Positions 61,612 to 64,000 of a DNA stretch of 64,000 bases are shown piece after piece. Below the pieces are notes generated by a model. That model saw only the letters and a list, made by a program, of their open reading frames with translations, did no database searches and had not been told where the DNA came from. This stretch comes from JACCWM01 sp040393065 (GTDB lineage: Bacteria; Myxococcota_A; Bradymonadia; Bradymonadales; Bradymonadaceae): contig JBEBUW010000008.1 in the NCBI GenBank assembly GCA_040393065.1, positions 1 to 64,000 of the forward strand, read 5' to 3'. Made by a program: the position numbers and the translations under genes. Numbering within the stretch: position 1 is the stretch's first letter; each line of letters opens with the position of its first letter.

Positions 61612-63645
61612 TTATTGCCGATCAATCACGGTTTCCAGATTCAGACCGCCGGGGAAGGCATAGGAAACGTGGCAGGAATACCCATAGCCAACTACGCCGA
61701 AGGGAACTTCGGAGGTCAGCGTGTGGAAGCCTTCCGGGACCGGGACAATGGCTGCTTCGTAGCGGTTTTTATTGCCGACAGGTTTCCAGAGATCGGCCGG
61801 AATTGGCACGCCATCGAGTGAAACATCATGGCCGGCGGGGACGATGAGATTGATGAAGTTTTGCTCGTAATCGGCAGGCGTCAAAATAATATAGTTATCG
61901 CGAAATTGATCGATGGGGACGCCGACAGCCATGGCGGGATCGCCGATTCCGGTCGGGCTGGAGGCGTCGGCGCCCTGATTGCAGGTGCGAGGAATGCCCA
62001 CCCAGTTGGAACCGACCATGTATTGTGCGACGGAAACAGGCTTGTCGGCTGCCAGCTCAAAATGTTCGGTGGCGGCAAATTGCGTCCATTCGCCGGCCTG
62101 AAGTGTGCGTCCGTGGACGCCTTCCAGCGGTGGATCCGTCTGGATGCGGGTATTATCCTCCGATGCAATCACTCGCCAGATATCGGGCTCGATCAGGGAG
62201 CCATCAGCGCGCTGGCTGAATTTGGAGCCGACGTAGTTTTTGCCCCAGGTGGAAATCGGTAAAAGGATGGATTCGACGTGATCGCAGCGGTCAACGCCGA
62301 CGATGACGTTGGCGCACTGATGGCCGCCAAATACTGTGATCGGGTGCTCCGCCTGGATGTAGGTGCCGGTTAAATCAGGGCAGGGTGTGACGTTGTCTGG
62401 CGTGCTGGTATTGCCAGCAAGACAGCCGTTGAGTTCGGCTGCCTCACGCTCAGAACCATCGGTGGACAGGTTGAGAGAATCGCCGGGGCCCAGCTCAAAG
62501 ACGCGTTCGGATCCGGCTTCGATAGCCGGGATATCGGGACCAGCAACCACGCGTGCCGAGGGACGTACGGTAACGCGATTGGGCATCCCCGTGGAGTTCA
62601 CGATGGTCAAATAGCCTTGCAGGCGGATGGTTCCGCCGCGATGCGTCCAGCTTAAGCCATAATATTCAGTGCCGACGGCGTTAGTTGGAAGCAAAAGCGT
62701 ACCGTCATTCGAATAAACATCGACGTTGTTGAGCGGGTTGAATTGATGGGCGAGTACGGGAATGGAGCTGACTACGCGGATGGCGCGGTTGCTTAGAATT
62801 CTGGTGCCGGTGTGATCGTAGCCGGTGGGAATCGAGTAAATACGGGCCTGTCCGGGCGGAATTCTCAGGTCGTAGGGTACGCCGTCCGGGCCGCGGACGA
62901 GCTGGGTCTGGCTGAAACCTTCGCTCAGGGTAACCCGTGCGGTGAGCGTGGGATTCGCGTTGGTGACGACAATCGCGTGCGGCTGGCTGATGGCATCTTC
63001 GTAGTTGTCGAGGTCGACGGACCAGTATTCACATCCGATGTAGCTGGAGATTTTTTTGTTGAGTTCGCAGAGTTCTTCGCAAACGCCGTTGTAGCATTCG
63101 GTACCGATGGCGCAGGGCGTGGCTTCGACGAATGCGCCGGCTTCGTTGCACATGTCTCGGCGTGTTCGATCGATGCATCGCGTCAGGCCGACGGTGCATT
63201 CGGGGGCCTTGCAGCCGGTGCCTTCGCAGGGCTGGTTTCCGGGGCACGCGCCGGAAATGATTTCGGTTCCGGATGGATTGCAATAACTTTGCAGGCCGTT
63301 GTCCAGGCAACCCTGGAAGGAGCCGGGCAGGCAGACCTGGGGCTGGCATTCGCCGGTTGCTTCATGGCAGCGATCGGCGGGTGCGCAGAAATCTTCCATC
63401 CAGGTGATGCCATCTTCTGCGCAGACTTCTCGTGTGGCGACGCTGGTGCAGCGTCCCTGGCCAGGAGTACAGGCAGAATCATCGACATCAAGCTCGTCGC
63501 CTGTATCCAGGTCGGGAAGTGGTGAAGCATCCTGGCCGGCGTCCAGTCCGCCGGTGTCGCTTGGACTGGAGCAGGCCAGTGCTGTCAGGCTCAGAAAGGC
63601 TGCGAGCAGCCAGGGTTGGATTTTTGAGATACACACGAGATTCAA
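61612..63645 (-). CDS. IgGFc-binding-like cell-surface lipoprotein
   Basis: 677 residues. Signal with the lipobox-like LTALAC (Cys25) and an Asp-rich spacer. About 60-195 is cysteine-rich (many CxxxxxC units such as GLTRCIDRTRRDMCNEAG). From about 210 to the end is an IgGFc-binding-protein N-terminal-type beta domain with VTNANPTLTARVTL, SSIPVLAHQFNPL, YLTIVNSTG and ITVFGGHQCANV. Such lipoproteins are common in myxobacteria and relatives; adhesion is the usual guess. The gene ends 11 bp before the E2 gene stop region and is convergent with the START gene. Confidence 0.85.
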   Translation of the reverse strand: MNLVCISKIQPWLLAAFLSLTALACSSPSDTGGLDAGQDASPLPDLDTGDELDVDDSACTPGQGRCTSVATREVCAEDGITWMEDFCAPADRCHEATGECQPQVCLPGSFQGCLDNGLQSYCNPSGTEIISGACPGNQPCEGTGCKAPECTVGLTRCIDRTRRDMCNEAGAFVEATPCAIGTECYNGVCEELCELNKKISSYIGCEYWSVDLDNYEDAISQPHAIVVTNANPTLTARVTLSEGFSQTQLVRGPDGVPYDLRIPPGQARIYSIPTGYDHTGTRILSNRAIRVVSSIPVLAHQFNPLNNVDVYSNDGTLLLPTNAVGTEYYGLSWTHRGGTIRLQGYLTIVNSTGMPNRVTVRPSARVVAGPDIPAIEAGSERVFELGPGDSLNLSTDGSEREAAELNGCLAGNTSTPDNVTPCPDLTGTYIQAEHPITVFGGHQCANVIVGVDRCDHVESILLPISTWGKNYVGSKFSQRADGSLIEPDIWRVIASEDNTRIQTDPPLEGVHGRTLQAGEWTQFAATEHFELAADKPVSVAQYMVGSNWVGIPRTCNQGADASSPTGIGDPAMAVGVPIDQFRDNYIILTPADYEQNFINLIVPAGHDVSLDGVPIPADLWKPVGNKNRYEAAIVPVPEGFHTLTSEVPFGVVGYGYSCHVSYAFPGGLNLETVIDRQ

Positions 63646-63655
63646 ATGATTAAGC

Positions 63656-64000
63656 TCAGCTAACGCTTGTGCTGGATGTACTGTTGGCTTCCGGGGTGCG
63701 GCTGGAAGGTTTGGTTTTTTTCTTGGCGGAGCTTGAAGCCTTATCGGGGGAAGCGGCTGGTTTGGTCACTTTTTCGGTGGTTGGTTCCGGCGTGCCCAGA
63801 ATTTCATGCATTGGATAATATTTGTACGGGTTTTCGCTGCGATCACGGAATTGAGTGACAAACTGCCCGATTTGATAGCCATCGAAAGCGCGGTGATCGA
63901 TGGTGAGAGAGCATTGCATGGCTCGTCGGATGACGATTTCGTCGCCTTCGACAAAGGGAAGTCTTTGAATTGCGGAAGGCATCAACACCAGCGGGCAGCG
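63656..64000 (-). CDS. Dihydrolipoamide acyltransferase (E2), C-terminal part
   Basis: Only the last ~114 codons are in the window; the frame is open to the right edge and its start lies beyond it. The active-site motif SLTIDHRAFDG identifies the 2-oxo acid dehydrogenase E2 catalytic domain, and the His and Asp are present. After the usual C-terminal strand comes an unusual ~45-residue tail rich in Lys, Ser, Thr and Pro. Which complex (pyruvate, oxoglutarate or branched-chain) cannot be told. The leucine dehydrogenase elsewhere in the window makes the branched-chain form possible. Confidence 0.85.
   Translation of the reverse strand, partial: RCPLVLMPSAIQRLPFVEGDEIVIRRAMQCSLTIDHRAFDGYQIGQFVTQFRDRSENPYKYYPMHEILGTPEPTTEKVTKPAASPDKASSSAKKKTKPSSRTPEANSTSSTSVS

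Overview
The window reads as ordinary chromosome from a gene-dense Gram-negative bacterium of moderately high GC. Several traits point to the former Deltaproteobacteria (Myxococcota or Bradymonadota): many lipoproteins with cysteine-rich or acidic low-complexity regions, Ser/Thr kinase, FHA and VWA proteins, an IgGFc-binding-like lipoprotein, a sulfatase-modifying-factor fusion, and a secreted propeller ending in a MYXO-CTERM-like tail. This assignment is an inference from gene families. There is no rRNA or tRNA gene, phage, insertion sequence or CRISPR array that I can support.

Layout. 1-333: a 41-bp tandem repeat array. 334-4190 (minus): a four-gene signalling operon (VWA, zinc-ribbon/FHA, Ser/Thr kinase, Spo0M/arrestin-like). 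4297-7182: FtsK. 7678-7902: cold-shock protein with a long leader. 8185-14705: lipoproteins, a secreted propeller, a GAF protein, a sirtuin and a secreted hypothetical. 14903-16744: an acetate kinase-PduL fusion. 17254-24109 (plus): a six-gene inositol-lipid cluster (inositol-3-phosphate synthase, CDP-alcohol phosphatidyltransferase, GtrA, RND/MMPL exporter, AUR1-like PAP2 enzyme, PgpA phosphatase). 24410-35277: lipoproteins, small enzymes, malate dehydrogenase, a parvulin isomerase, a patatin and an HD hydrolase. 35410-39625: a two-propeller WD40 protein and HupE. 39626-40246: non-coding repeats. 40247-53819 (mostly plus): agmatinase, ThiI, a secreted protein, an FtsB/ExbD-like protein, a diguanylate cyclase, PhoH, leucine dehydrogenase (minus), a pseudokinase-SUMF fusion and a LysC-LysA fusion. 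53965-57482 (minus): a lipid-like operon (nucleotidyltransferase, second CDP-alcohol phosphotransferase, C45-type Ntn hydrolase). 57595-60552 (minus): glyoxylate shunt. 60868-64000: START protein, IgGFc-binding-like lipoprotein and the end of a dihydrolipoamide acyltransferase gene.

How it fits together. The strongest theme is lipid chemistry. The 17-24 kb cluster has the enzymes to make inositol phosphate, attach it to a diacylglycerol-type lipid, remove the extra phosphate and move the headgroup to another lipid. It also carries two membrane transport-type proteins that could move the product. The 54-57 kb operon looks like a second CDP-headgroup pathway. A START protein and a patatin lie elsewhere in the window. 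Central metabolism is represented by malate dehydrogenase, isocitrate lyase, malate synthase, acetate kinase-PduL and an E2 subunit, consistent with growth on acetate or fatty acids. Gene fusions (AckA-PduL, LysC-LysA, pseudokinase-SUMF, FtsB-ExbD-like) are unusually frequent.
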